This document shows positions 30,439-37,669 of a DNA stretch of 37,669 nt, piece after piece. The translations under genes and the position numbers were made by a program. The stretch comes from an uncultured Acidobacteriota bacterium (GTDB taxonomy: Bacteria > Acidobacteriota > Vicinamibacteria > Marinacidobacterales > SMYC01). The stretch is taken from contig CAMYKY010000016.1 of the NCBI GenBank assembly GCA_947259165.1, forward strand, positions 1 through 37,669. Reading direction: 5' to 3'. The notes beneath the pieces are model-generated. The model was not told where the DNA came from. It worked only from the letters and a program-made list of their open reading frames with translations, and made no database searches. The first letter of the stretch is position 1, and each line of letters starts with the position of its first letter.

Positions 30439-31391
30439 GCGAAATGACACCTCACCGTGTGCCCGGGTGCGACTTCCACGAGCGCTGGCTCCGTCTCACC
30501 GCACTCCTCGCGCCGTCGTGGACACCTCTGCGCGAAGCGACATCCCTCAGGAGGTTTTGCGAGATCGGGCGGGCGTCCCGAAAGGCCGGCGAACTTGTGC
30601 TTGTGTCTTCCGAGGTCTGGAAAGGCCTTCACCAGAGCCGTCGTATAGGGATGCCGGGGGCGGCGCAGCAACTCGCGACACTCGCCGAGCTCGACCACCT
30701 GACCCGCGTACAGAATCAGAACGCGATCGCACGTCTGCGCGAGTACGGAAAGATCGTGAGAGATGAACACGACTGCAATGCCAAGGTCTTGCTGAAGCTT
30801 TCGAAAGAGCTTGAGGATACGAGCCTGCGTGACCGTGTCGAGCGCCGTTGTAGGCTCGTCGGCGATGACGAGATCCGGCTCGAGCGCGAGCGCCATGGCG
30901 ATCATGATGCGCTGGCGTTGCCCTCCGCTCAATTCGTGTGGATAGCTCCTGAGCTGCGACGCGGCGAGTCCGACTTTGGCGAGAAGCTCGCTCGCCCGGT
31001 TCCGGGCTTCGGCTTTGCCAACGGCTCGATGGGCGGTGATAGCTTCGACGATCTGATCCCCAACGCGATAGACCGGGTTCAAACCGTCCATGGCGGCCTG
31101 GGGAACGAGAGCGATCTTTTCCCAGCGAACTCCGTCGAGCTCTCGTCTCGATAGATCCAGCAGGGACGTGCCGTCGAGTACGATGCGTCCCGACGCGACT
31201 TCGCCGCCACGCACGAGCCGCATCAACGACAGCGCCACCGTGGTCTTGCCGCAGCCAGATTCTCCAGCAATGCCGAGCGCTTCACCTCGACGGACGGTGA
31301 AATCGACGCCGTCCACCGCCGTCACCGCCCCCTCCGGGGCGAAGTAGCGCGTCACCAAGTTCTCGACGGACAGAAGCGGCGCCGCCTTCAT
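30435..31391 (-). CDS. Oligopeptide-type ABC transporter ATPase (OppD/DppD family)
   Basis: The product is 318 residues. Walker A is GESGCGKT (residues 43-50), followed by the DppD-like Q-loop [21 protein letters not shown], and Walker [13 protein letters not shown]. The C-terminal [14 protein letters not shown] is the Opp/Dpp cysteine motif. The ATG at 31391 overlaps the permease stop (ATGA); the long open frame upstream of it is antisense-like read-through over the permease. It pairs with the ATPase at 29470. Substrate range of the system (peptides, nickel, or other amphipathic solutes) cannot be read from the ATPases. Confidence 0.93.
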   Translation of the reverse strand: MKAAPLLSVENLVTRYFAPEGAVTAVDGVDFTVRRGEALGIAGESGCGKTTVALSLMRLVRGGEVASGRIVLDGTSLLDLSRRELDGVRWEKIALVPQAAMDGLNPVYRVGDQIVEAITAHRAVGKAEARNRASELLAKVGLAASQLRSYPHELSGGQRQRIMIAMALALEPDLVIADEPTTALDTVTQARILKLFRKLQQDLGIAVVFISHDLSVLAQTCDRVLILYAGQVVELGECRELLRRPRHPYTTALVKAFPDLGRHKHKFAGLSGRPPDLAKPPEGCRFAQRCPRRREECGETEPALVEVAPGHTVRCHFA

Positions 31392-32242
31392 TGGCGCGCC
31401 TCGGAGAAACTGAGTACGTCGTTGAGCGCCGTGCCCACGAAGTTGAACGCACACGCCAGAGCCGCGATGCAGAGTCCGGGGGGAAAGATCCACCACCACG
31501 CGCCACGCAAGAAAGCACCCTGGAGTTGGGCGAAGTACAACATCACGCCCCAACTCTTGTGCGTCGGGTCCCCGAGACCGAGAAAGCTCAGCCCCGACTC
31601 CGCCAGGATGGCGAACATGATCTCCATGACGCCGTTGGCGAGGACGATCCCGATGACGTTGGGCAGAACGTGGTCGGTGATGATCTGGCCTTTGCCCGCA
31701 CCGAGCGCGCGGGACGCTTCGATGAACGACGATTCACGAATGCTCAAGACCTGGGCGCGGATCTGGCGCGCCAGGCTCGCCCACCCAACGACCGAATACA
31801 CCAAGACGATGGTCCAGATACTCGGCCCGAGGTAGGCGGCCATGACGATCATCAACGGAAGCCGCGGCAGGATGAGAACGAGATCGGTCACCCGCATGAG
31901 GGCTTCGTCCACGTATCCCCCGAAATACCCCGCGATCAAACCGACCGTCGTGCCCACGAGAACAATCACCCCTGCGGCGACGAGACCGACCAGCAGCGAG
32001 ATACGACTCGCATAGACGAGCTCGCTGAAAACGTCGACGCCGATGTCGTTGGTGCCGAGCCAGTGGCTCGAGCTCGGCGCTTCGAAAGGCTCGCCGGCAC
32101 GATCGGACGGCCCATAGGGGACGATCACCGGCGCGAGCAGAGTCGCGACGATGAAGACACCGACGACGCACAGACCGAAGACAGCGGTCTTGCGGCGCGA
32201 GAACCGCCGCCACAGCCGAAGCCACTTCTCCTGTCGCTTCAT
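31388..32242 (-). CDS. ABC transporter permease (DppC/OppC family)
   Basis: The product is 284 residues from ATG 32242, which overlaps the upstream permease stop (ATGA). The N-terminus has the OppC_N-type segment (LRLWRRFSRRKTAVFGL) with the first membrane helix, then a periplasmic part with HWLGTNDIGVDVFS, a DppC hallmark. About five more helices follow. The EAA coupling loop is recognisable as EASRALGAGKGQIITDHVLPN. It forms the channel with the DppB-type partner. Confidence 0.93.
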   Translation of the reverse strand: MKRQEKWLRLWRRFSRRKTAVFGLCVVGVFIVATLLAPVIVPYGPSDRAGEPFEAPSSSHWLGTNDIGVDVFSELVYASRISLLVGLVAAGVIVLVGTTVGLIAGYFGGYVDEALMRVTDLVLILPRLPLMIVMAAYLGPSIWTIVLVYSVVGWASLARQIRAQVLSIRESSFIEASRALGAGKGQIITDHVLPNVIGIVLANGVMEIMFAILAESGLSFLGLGDPTHKSWGVMLYFAQLQGAFLRGAWWWIFPPGLCIAALACAFNFVGTALNDVLSFSEARQ

Positions 32243-33216
32243 GACGCGTATTGGATCCTCGGGTCGAGAAAACGATAAGCGACGTCGACGAGAAAGTTCC
32301 CTGCAACGACGACGAGGGCGAACACGAGAAAACACCCCTGGAGCGTGGGGTAGTCGCGGCTCACCACCGAGTCGTACATGAGCTTGCCGATCCCCGGATA
32401 AGAGAACACCGACTCGACGAAAACGGCGCCACCGACGCTCATTGCAAAACTGAGGCCGAGGAACGTGACCACGGGCAAGAGCGCGTTGCGTGCCGCGTGC
32501 TTGTGTTTGACTTTCGCGTCGCTCAAACCCTTCGCCTCGGCGATGAGCACGTACTGCTCTTTGCGAACACCAATCAAATTGTTCCGGAGAATCAGTTGGT
32601 AAGCGGCGTATTGGGCGAGGGTGAGGGAAACGACCGGGAGCACCGCATGGCTCACGATGTCGCCGACACGGGCGAACAGGCTCGTATACGCCGCGCCGAT
32701 GGTGTACGCGCCGCCAAGTGGCAGCCATCCGAGCTGGAAACCGAAGACGTAGAGGAGCACCATCGCCACCCAGAACAGCGGTGTCGAGAAGAAGACGAGA
32801 GATACCGTCGATAACACCGTATCGGTTCGGCTCCCTGCGTTCCACGCGGAGGCCACTCCCGCAAAGTAGCCGATGAGCACCTGGAGCACGAGCGATGACA
32901 GGATCACGAGCAGAGTCCACGGAAGAGCTTGTGCCACGAGCTCCCGCACCGGCCGGGGAAAGTAGGCGAAGGAGAGCCCGAGGTCACCCTGCGCGGCACC
33001 CAGCAAGTATCGCCAGAACTGCTCGCCTAGAGAGGCGTCGAGTCCGAAACGCGTCACCAGGGCCTCGCGCGCTTCGGTCGAGAGCTTCGCGCCACCGGCC
33101 AGGAGATCCACCGGGCTTCCGGGCATCAGCCGTGGGATCGCGAAGTTCACCGCGAGCGCAACGAACAACACGAGAGCGCTGGTTGCGATCCTGCGAATGA
33201 GCCAGTGGCCGGACAT
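32239..33216 (-). CDS. ABC transporter permease (DppB/OppB family)
   Basis: The product is 325 residues with a first membrane helix at about residues 10-30 (ALVLFVALAVNFAIP) followed by RLMPGSPVD, the standard DppB opening. Further helices and the cytoplasmic coupling loop (EAKGLSDAKVKHKHAARNALLP) follow. The C-terminal FVESVFSYPGIGKLMYDSV is highly typical of the family. Nine bases separate the start at 33216 from the binding-protein stop. It is half of the transmembrane channel. Confidence 0.94.
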   Translation of the reverse strand: MSGHWLIRRIATSALVLFVALAVNFAIPRLMPGSPVDLLAGGAKLSTEAREALVTRFGLDASLGEQFWRYLLGAAQGDLGLSFAYFPRPVRELVAQALPWTLLVILSSLVLQVLIGYFAGVASAWNAGSRTDTVLSTVSLVFFSTPLFWVAMVLLYVFGFQLGWLPLGGAYTIGAAYTSLFARVGDIVSHAVLPVVSLTLAQYAAYQLILRNNLIGVRKEQYVLIAEAKGLSDAKVKHKHAARNALLPVVTFLGLSFAMSVGGAVFVESVFSYPGIGKLMYDSVVSRDYPTLQGCFLVFALVVVAGNFLVDVAYRFLDPRIQYAS

Positions 33217-33225
33217 GGGTGCTTC

Positions 33226-34845
33226 CTACTCCTTGGGCTCCACCGAGAGCAGGTTGATGATGGAGCCGAGAGGGTGCACCATCCCTCCGTAGTGAACCGG
33301 ATGGTGGGTCCATCCCGTGAATTTATCGGTGCGGTAGGCGGCGGGATGCGTGCGGTGCGCGAGCGTGATGACGGGGAGCTCCTCGGCGAAGAGCTCCTGG
33401 ACACGCATCACCATTTCGAGCCGACGGGCCGCGTCCATCTCTTTGCGGGATGCCCGCAACAGAGACTGGATCTCCTCGTTCTCCCAACCGATGGCCACGG
33501 CGTTGTCCCACGGGTTCGGCGGCTCGGGCGCGAACTCCCTGGCAAAGTGGTCTGGATCCGGGTTCATCATCGAGCCATGTACGAGAAGGTCCCAATCGAG
33601 TGGCCGCTTGCCACTGAAGACGATGCCGCCGTAAAGCGATTCCGGATCGGAGACCGACACCCGGGCATCGATCCCGATCTCGGCAAAGCTCTCCTTGATG
33701 AGCTCCGCGGCCCGGATGTAGGAGGGATAGGTGATGGTGCTGATGGTAAACGAGAGCGGTTCTCCCTCGGGACCGATTCGGACGCTGTCCTTGCCGCGGA
33801 GGAAATTCAGGTCGTCGAGGAGCGCGTTGGCTGTTTCGATCCGCTCGCCGTCCGACATCTCGGCACCGCGCCACGTGAGCGCGGTGTTCGCCCACTTGGT
33901 GACGACGGGGGGCACATAGCCCATCAATGGCATCTCCCCGTAGCCCGCCAGCGATGTCTCGAGGACGGCGCGCTTGTTCACGGCGAGGTCGATAGCCTGA
34001 CGAAACTCGCGGTCGCCCCAAGGTGCGATGCGATGATTGGCCGCGAGATAGAGAACGTGGGGTGCGCGATCGATGAGCACCTCGATGTTGTCGTCCTCCT
34101 CGAGGGGAGGGATGAGCGATTCACTTCCCGACAGGTCGGGCATGAGATCGAGCTCCCCCGCCTTGAAAGCCGCGACCTCGGCTTCCAGGTTCATGAACAC
34201 CCGAATGACGATTTCCTCGATATCGACGTCTTTTCTCCAGTAGGATTCGTTTCTCACCGCGTGTAGAAAAGCACGTGGCTGGAACTCACGGACGACGAAC
34301 GGGCCGCTTCCCACGGGCACCGGGTTCTGCTCCAGCGCGATGTCTTCGACTCGAGACCAGATATGCTCGGGCATGATGAGCGTGCCGCCCGCGATGGGAA
34401 GAAACGCGGCGAAGTCGCCTTTCATCTGGAAGCGCACCGTGTGGGCGTCGACGGCCTCGATGGATTCGACGAAGGCTTTCGAGGTGGAGCCGAGAGCGAA
34501 GTCGTTCTCGTACGCGGCTTCAAACGTGAACTTCACGTCCTCGGCTGTAAGAGGTTCTCCGTCACTCCACGTCGCCCGTTCATCGAGATGAAGCGTCCAC
34601 TGCTTCTGAGCCTCGTCCAGGTCCCAACTTTTCGCGAGCCAAGGTTCGATGGAACCGTCGAGCATGGGCATGCACAGAGGCTCGTAGACGAGCCCGAGAA
34701 AGAGGTAGTCGCCTTCGTTTCTGGCAAGGAACGGGTTCATTCCCGCCTGAGGACTCTCGCTCCAACCGATGTTCAAACGGTTCGGATTCGACTCGATGCA
34801 GCCGGCAGCGAGCACGACCCCGAGCCACAGCGCGCGCCATCTCAT
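33226..34845 (-). CDS. Lipoprotein substrate-binding protein of the ABC transporter (SBP family 5)
   Basis: The product is 539 residues. A lipoprotein signal ends in the lipobox LAAGC with the lipidated Cys16, so the mature protein is membrane-tethered in the periplasm. SBP_bac_5 signatures are visible: YLFLGLVYEPL, LAKSWDLDEAQKQWTLHL, WSDGEPLTAEDVKFTFEAA and VGSGPFVV. The ATG at 34845 overlaps the ferredoxin stop (ATGA). This family binds peptides, nickel chelates, sugars or other organic solutes. The position between ferredoxin and permeases suggests that the ligand is the substrate, or a precursor, of the flavoproteins in the same operon; a ring-type or dicarboxylic solute is as plausible as a peptide. 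Confidence 0.93.
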   Translation of the reverse strand: MRWRALWLGVVLAAGCIESNPNRLNIGWSESPQAGMNPFLARNEGDYLFLGLVYEPLCMPMLDGSIEPWLAKSWDLDEAQKQWTLHLDERATWSDGEPLTAEDVKFTFEAAYENDFALGSTSKAFVESIEAVDAHTVRFQMKGDFAAFLPIAGGTLIMPEHIWSRVEDIALEQNPVPVGSGPFVVREFQPRAFLHAVRNESYWRKDVDIEEIVIRVFMNLEAEVAAFKAGELDLMPDLSGSESLIPPLEEDDNIEVLIDRAPHVLYLAANHRIAPWGDREFRQAIDLAVNKRAVLETSLAGYGEMPLMGYVPPVVTKWANTALTWRGAEMSDGERIETANALLDDLNFLRGKDSVRIGPEGEPLSFTISTITYPSYIRAAELIKESFAEIGIDARVSVSDPESLYGGIVFSGKRPLDWDLLVHGSMMNPDPDHFAREFAPEPPNPWDNAVAIGWENEEIQSLLRASRKEMDAARRLEMVMRVQELFAEELPVITLAHRTHPAAYRTDKFTGWTHHPVHYGGMVHPLGSIINLLSVEPKE

Positions 34846-35132
34846 AGATTGAAGGTCTCCCCCGTGTTCTTGCGCTTCCACTCGACGCTGTTTTTCGGCA
34901 TCTTGTTCAAGCGGATGGCGCCGGGCACGGGACAAATGGCGACGCAGTGACCGGAATGCCAGCACTCACCGGGATAGAGGACGACGGGTGCGGCGCCTTT
35001 TTCGGTGCGCGGCAAGAACACGTCGACCTGGCATACCTCGACACACCGGTTGCAGCCGATACAAAGATCGTCATCGATGCTGATCGGCTCGAAAGCCGCT
35101 TCTTCGCGTTCGACCTTTACGTTTTCTTCCAC
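34842..35132 (-). CDS. [4Fe-4S] ferredoxin with one cluster cysteine replaced by Ser, partner of the 35117-37096 flavoprotein
   Basis: The product is 96 residues from the GTG at 35132, which has a GAGGG site inside the end of the flavoprotein gene and gives a 16-base overlap. The first cluster motif is complete: Cys24, 27, 30, 34 (CIGCNRCVEVC). The second reads CWHSGHCVAICP: Cys57, Ser60, Cys63, Cys67, so one of the four ligands is serine. In the paralogue at 27061 the same position is Cys62. The second cluster may be a [3Fe-4S], a Ser-ligated [4Fe-4S] with altered potential, or absent. The NSVEWKRKNTGETF tail matches the paralogue. Upstream in-frame sequence without a start codon is antisense-like and excluded. 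Confidence 0.85.
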   Translation of the reverse strand: MEENVKVEREEAAFEPISIDDDLCIGCNRCVEVCQVDVFLPRTEKGAAPVVLYPGECWHSGHCVAICPVPGAIRLNKMPKNSVEWKRKNTGETFNL

Positions 35133-37096
35133 GTACCCTCGATGTAGTCTTGGTTTTCGGACTGGTAGCGCTGTGCAAGAGCTCCGTAGTAGTCGATGGG
35201 AAGCGCTCCTACTTCGATGCCGCCGTTTCGTTTTTTCACAGTGACGAACTTGCGCCAGTCGTCGGGATCCATCTCCGGGTAGTCCGTGCGCGTGAAGTTG
35301 AGCTGTTTGGAGCTCGCTCGTCTGGCGAGACACGCATGGATGACGAGCTCGGCATTGGTGAGCACGTTGAGCGTCTCGATGACGCGCATCCACTCGTGGG
35401 GGTTGCGCGCGTACAGCTGCTGGGCTTCGCCTTCCTGCAACCGCGCTAGTCGCGCGAGTCCTTCCTCGAGCAAGGCGCGCGATTTTTGTTCACCGCAACA
35501 CTCCTGCATCACCTTGGAGACCAGGCACGCGAGCTCTTTCCACCCGACGCCGTCCGTGCGCTCGAGGGGGGCGGCGAGGCGCATTCGCTCGCGTTCGAGC
35601 TGGTGCTGATCGATCGCGGCCGCGGGTACGGTGCGCGCGTACCGGGCCGCATGGCGGCCGGCATAGTGGCCCGTGGCGGCCGCGTGGCCGTGGCAATTGG
35701 AAGCAAAAAGCTGGTCTCCCGCCGCGTAAAGCCCGTCGAGGTTCGTCTTGAGATGCCAGTCGTTGACGATGCCGCCGGGAAGCCCGAAGAGTTGCCGCTC
35801 ATTGGGGTCGAACACTGCGGACTTCCAACCATCGCCATAGCCGCGCAACAGATCCTGGTGGGGATCGAAACCTGCTTCGGTGTAGGCCTGTAGAACCGGA
35901 ATACGAGTCTTGCCCTCCTGTCCCACCATCAGTCCCCAGATGGCTTTGCGCTCGAGCTCGGGCATCGCGGGCAGATCCGCGTAGAACGGAAGCTCGAAGC
36001 CTCGCTCGAGGAGCTCTTTCACCGGCGGCGTATCGGGGCCGCGATAATGATAGGAGGGGTAGTTCGATTCGCAGCCGCCCTTGATGAAGAACTTCTGGCC
36101 GGGGGCGGGTCGATAGCGATCGGAAACGGACTCGACGACGTTGCCGTCTCGGTCGAGCCACGGGATTTCCTGCCCGCGAGCATCGACGAGCGAGCACGCG
36201 TACCAGGTGTTGTGGTTGTTCCCGGTACCGTACGGAGGAAACGAGCGATCGCCGGACCACTCCGCCCGCACGGATTTCTCCATCATCGCGAACTCGACAC
36301 CGACACGAAAACCCATCGCATGACCGTCGCCGGTGCACTGCGGCGGCCGGAACTCGGAGAGGCCGGGAAGATCGGGAATGAAGAGCCACAGGCGCGTCGG
36401 TCGCGACATGGCGAGCACCGTCGCTTTGGCTTCGAAAGCAACGAGCTCTCCGGTGCGGGTTCCTATACCGTACCCGCCGACGACGCGTGCGCCTTGCTCA
36501 CCCCCTTCGGTTAGCAGCCCGCAGGCCATGGATCGGTCGAATATCTGGACCCCAGCTCTTCGGAGCTCGCGATAGAGGGCCGGCTTGAACGTCGTGCCCC
36601 AGACTCTCAACGAGAACTTGTTGTGATAGTCGTAGGCGAAGAGAAGCTGGGTCTGTTCGTCACGAAACTCGGCCCCCTCGAACTCTCCGTCGACGTCGCG
36701 GACTTTGGCGCCCATCTGTTCGATGTCGACGACCCGGTCGTAACCTTCGCGGCATTCGATGTAGTGGGAGATGCCGTTGTTGTAACCGTCGTTATCATCG
36801 AGCATCGCCTGGGTGAGCTCTTCCGGCGTGACTCGGGAGCACGGGTTCGTTGCCGCCGACTCCCAATGATCGCATCCGGAACCGCTGGCGCCGCTCGTGA
36901 GCGTCGCGCCTTTTTCGACGAGAGCTACCTTGGCGCCCGAGCGCGCGGCGCCGATGGCGGCCCAGCAGCCAGCTATCCCGCCGCCGAAGACGAGAACATC
37001 GACGCCGTCGACGAGTCTCCGCTCGTTCCATTTGAGGGGATAGGGCCAATCGTATTGGCCTTCATCGGGAGGACGAGCATCGGAGCGCGCAACCAT
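35117..37096 (-). CDS. AprA/fumarate-reductase-like FAD flavoprotein (copy 2), first gene of the operon
   Basis: The product is 659 residues. VLVFGGGIAGC (residues ~34-44) is the FAD-binding motif and SGASGSGCDHW parallels copy 1. Further shared blocks are RVWGT, YADLPAMPELERKAIWGLMVGQEG and LYARNPHEWMRVIE. It is clearly a paralogue of 27542-29473 but well diverged, with different residues around several blocks (for example GSGCDHWES against GSGIDHWMD), so substrates may differ. It opens a nine-gene operon: flavoprotein, ferredoxin, binding protein, two permeases, two ATPases, flavoprotein, ferredoxin. A GAGGG site precedes the ATG. The family carries out hydride or electron transfer between FAD and an organic or sulfur substrate; which one here is unknown. 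Confidence 0.88.
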   Translation of the reverse strand: MVARSDARPPDEGQYDWPYPLKWNERRLVDGVDVLVFGGGIAGCWAAIGAARSGAKVALVEKGATLTSGASGSGCDHWESAATNPCSRVTPEELTQAMLDDNDGYNNGISHYIECREGYDRVVDIEQMGAKVRDVDGEFEGAEFRDEQTQLLFAYDYHNKFSLRVWGTTFKPALYRELRRAGVQIFDRSMACGLLTEGGEQGARVVGGYGIGTRTGELVAFEAKATVLAMSRPTRLWLFIPDLPGLSEFRPPQCTGDGHAMGFRVGVEFAMMEKSVRAEWSGDRSFPPYGTGNNHNTWYACSLVDARGQEIPWLDRDGNVVESVSDRYRPAPGQKFFIKGGCESNYPSYHYRGPDTPPVKELLERGFELPFYADLPAMPELERKAIWGLMVGQEGKTRIPVLQAYTEAGFDPHQDLLRGYGDGWKSAVFDPNERQLFGLPGGIVNDWHLKTNLDGLYAAGDQLFASNCHGHAAATGHYAGRHAARYARTVPAAAIDQHQLERERMRLAAPLERTDGVGWKELACLVSKVMQECCGEQKSRALLEEGLARLARLQEGEAQQLYARNPHEWMRVIETLNVLTNAELVIHACLARRASSKQLNFTRTDYPEMDPDDWRKFVTVKKRNGGIEVGALPIDYYGALAQRYQSENQDYIEGTWKKT

Positions 37097-37669
37097 TACG
37101 TTCCCTCACAGCAATGCATTCAGAGCAAAATCCGCTCTGAGCCCAGCCATGCTCACCCCTGATGCAATTTTGATCTTACCCGTACCAGGACGCCCCAAGC
37201 AAACACCGCCCTTTTACGATATCAACGAAGGACCCCTGACGCCGGAGAGACTGAAGCGAGTGTGGACGGCGGCGAACCGTCGGCAGACTGGGCGATTTTC
37301 ATCCCTTCGGCCCTCAACCAGAACGTGGGCGCCTACGGCATTGCTCCGTCTGGCGTCGCTAGAACCGGGTGATTCCAGGTGAGGGATAAACCTTCTCGCG
37401 TGTGGGGTTTTGCCCTCTCTTGGGACGACCGCGACGCCCAGTCGCGAACGCCTTTGGGAGTCGATCGAGCGCATGAGATGACGTTAAGCCTCTGGGCTCG
37501 GTACCGCCGCCGTCGTTGGTGACCTACTCCAACGGGACCGCTTCTTCTTGCGGATCTCGTTGTTGGGCACGTTATTTGCTACTTTCAAGTGAGTCATGGC
37601 CTTTCGACGCCCCAGGCTCTTCCGTTCCTGGCCGATTTCTCGCGGTGCGATGAGCCTTATCAGGGACCG
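37097..37669. other. Gene-free stretch upstream of the transporter/flavoprotein operon
   Basis: No frame here reads like a conserved protein. A plus-strand frame at 37149-37382 (77 codons) and a minus-strand one at 37214-37474 are short, have no ribosome site and match nothing I know. The first ~100 bases should hold the promoter and leader of the minus-strand operon. A frame starting at ATG 37596 runs off the window end after about 24 codons and may or may not be a gene. Confidence 0.5.
37120..37140. promoter_or_regulatory. Inverted repeat upstream of the flavoprotein/transporter operon
   Basis: TCAGAGC (37120-37126) and GCTCTGA (37134-37140) are perfect 7-base arms with a 7-base AT-rich spacer, 24-44 bases before the start of flavoprotein copy 2. 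It could be a repressor operator or a leader hairpin. No flanking -10/-35 pair is convincing. Confidence 0.35.

Noticed and set aside
37149..37382. A 77-codon plus-strand frame near the right end
   Set aside because: It has no ribosome site, no recognisable domain and unusual composition; I do not call it a gene.

Overview
The window is GC-rich bacterial DNA with tightly packed genes, many joined by 4-base ATGA/GTGA stop-start overlaps. It has no rRNA, tRNA, CRISPR array, phage gene or transposase that I can recognise. A secreted S9 peptidase, two-subunit (IorA/IorB) indolepyruvate:ferredoxin oxidoreductases, a xanthine-oxidase-family enzyme and GGCGCAAA-type intergenic repeats would fit an environmental lineage such as Acidobacteriota. 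That placement is a guess from style, not from a marker gene.

Layout. (1) 1-5073 is a loosely packed edge: palindromic repeats, an S9 peptidase, a decayed metallo-beta-lactamase-fold fragment, a membrane-anchored unknown, and a Tat-exported spermidine-dehydrogenase-like flavoprotein that has lost its C-terminus. (2) 4941-9083, minus strand: iorA-iorB-aminotransferase-small unknown, translationally coupled. (3) 9084-9251 is a divergent control region. (4) 9252-26867, plus strand: thiolase, second iorA-iorB, hydantoinase/oxoprolinase A and B, acyl-CoA dehydrogenase, two-part B12-dependent acyl-CoA mutase, three-subunit molybdenum hydroxylase, family III CoA-transferase, and a B12-binding radical SAM protein. 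(5) 37096 down to 27061, minus strand: a nine-gene operon with a complete oligopeptide-type ABC transporter flanked by two paralogous pairs of AprA-like flavoprotein plus ferredoxin. (6) 37097-37669 has no gene I can support.

Reading regions 2 and 4 together, the enzyme set matches step by step the CoA-dependent indoleacetate (auxin) degradation pathway described for Aromatoleum/Azoarcus. Here it seems to be fed from tryptophan. The aminotransferase would make indolepyruvate and the IORs would oxidise it to indoleacetyl-CoA, replacing the indoleacetate-CoA ligase. The molybdenum enzyme would hydroxylate indole C2. HyuAB would open the lactam with ATP, giving an aminophenylsuccinyl-CoA. The CoA-transferase would interconvert its isomers, and the mutase would rearrange it to an aminobenzylmalonyl-CoA. 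The acyl-CoA dehydrogenase would oxidise and decarboxylate it to aminocinnamoyl-CoA, and the thiolase would release acetyl-CoA and 2-aminobenzoyl-CoA. Two residue-level facts support this. The mutase keeps the Tyr/Gln/Arg/His set of methylmalonyl-CoA mutase, at a constant numbering offset. The dehydrogenase lacks the catalytic Glu, as expected if decarboxylation replaces proton abstraction. The hydratase/3-hydroxyacyl-CoA dehydrogenase step is not in the window.

The least explained part is region 5: a duplicated flavoprotein/ferredoxin module tied to a transporter, with one ferredoxin missing a cluster cysteine. Its substrate cannot be read from the sequence.
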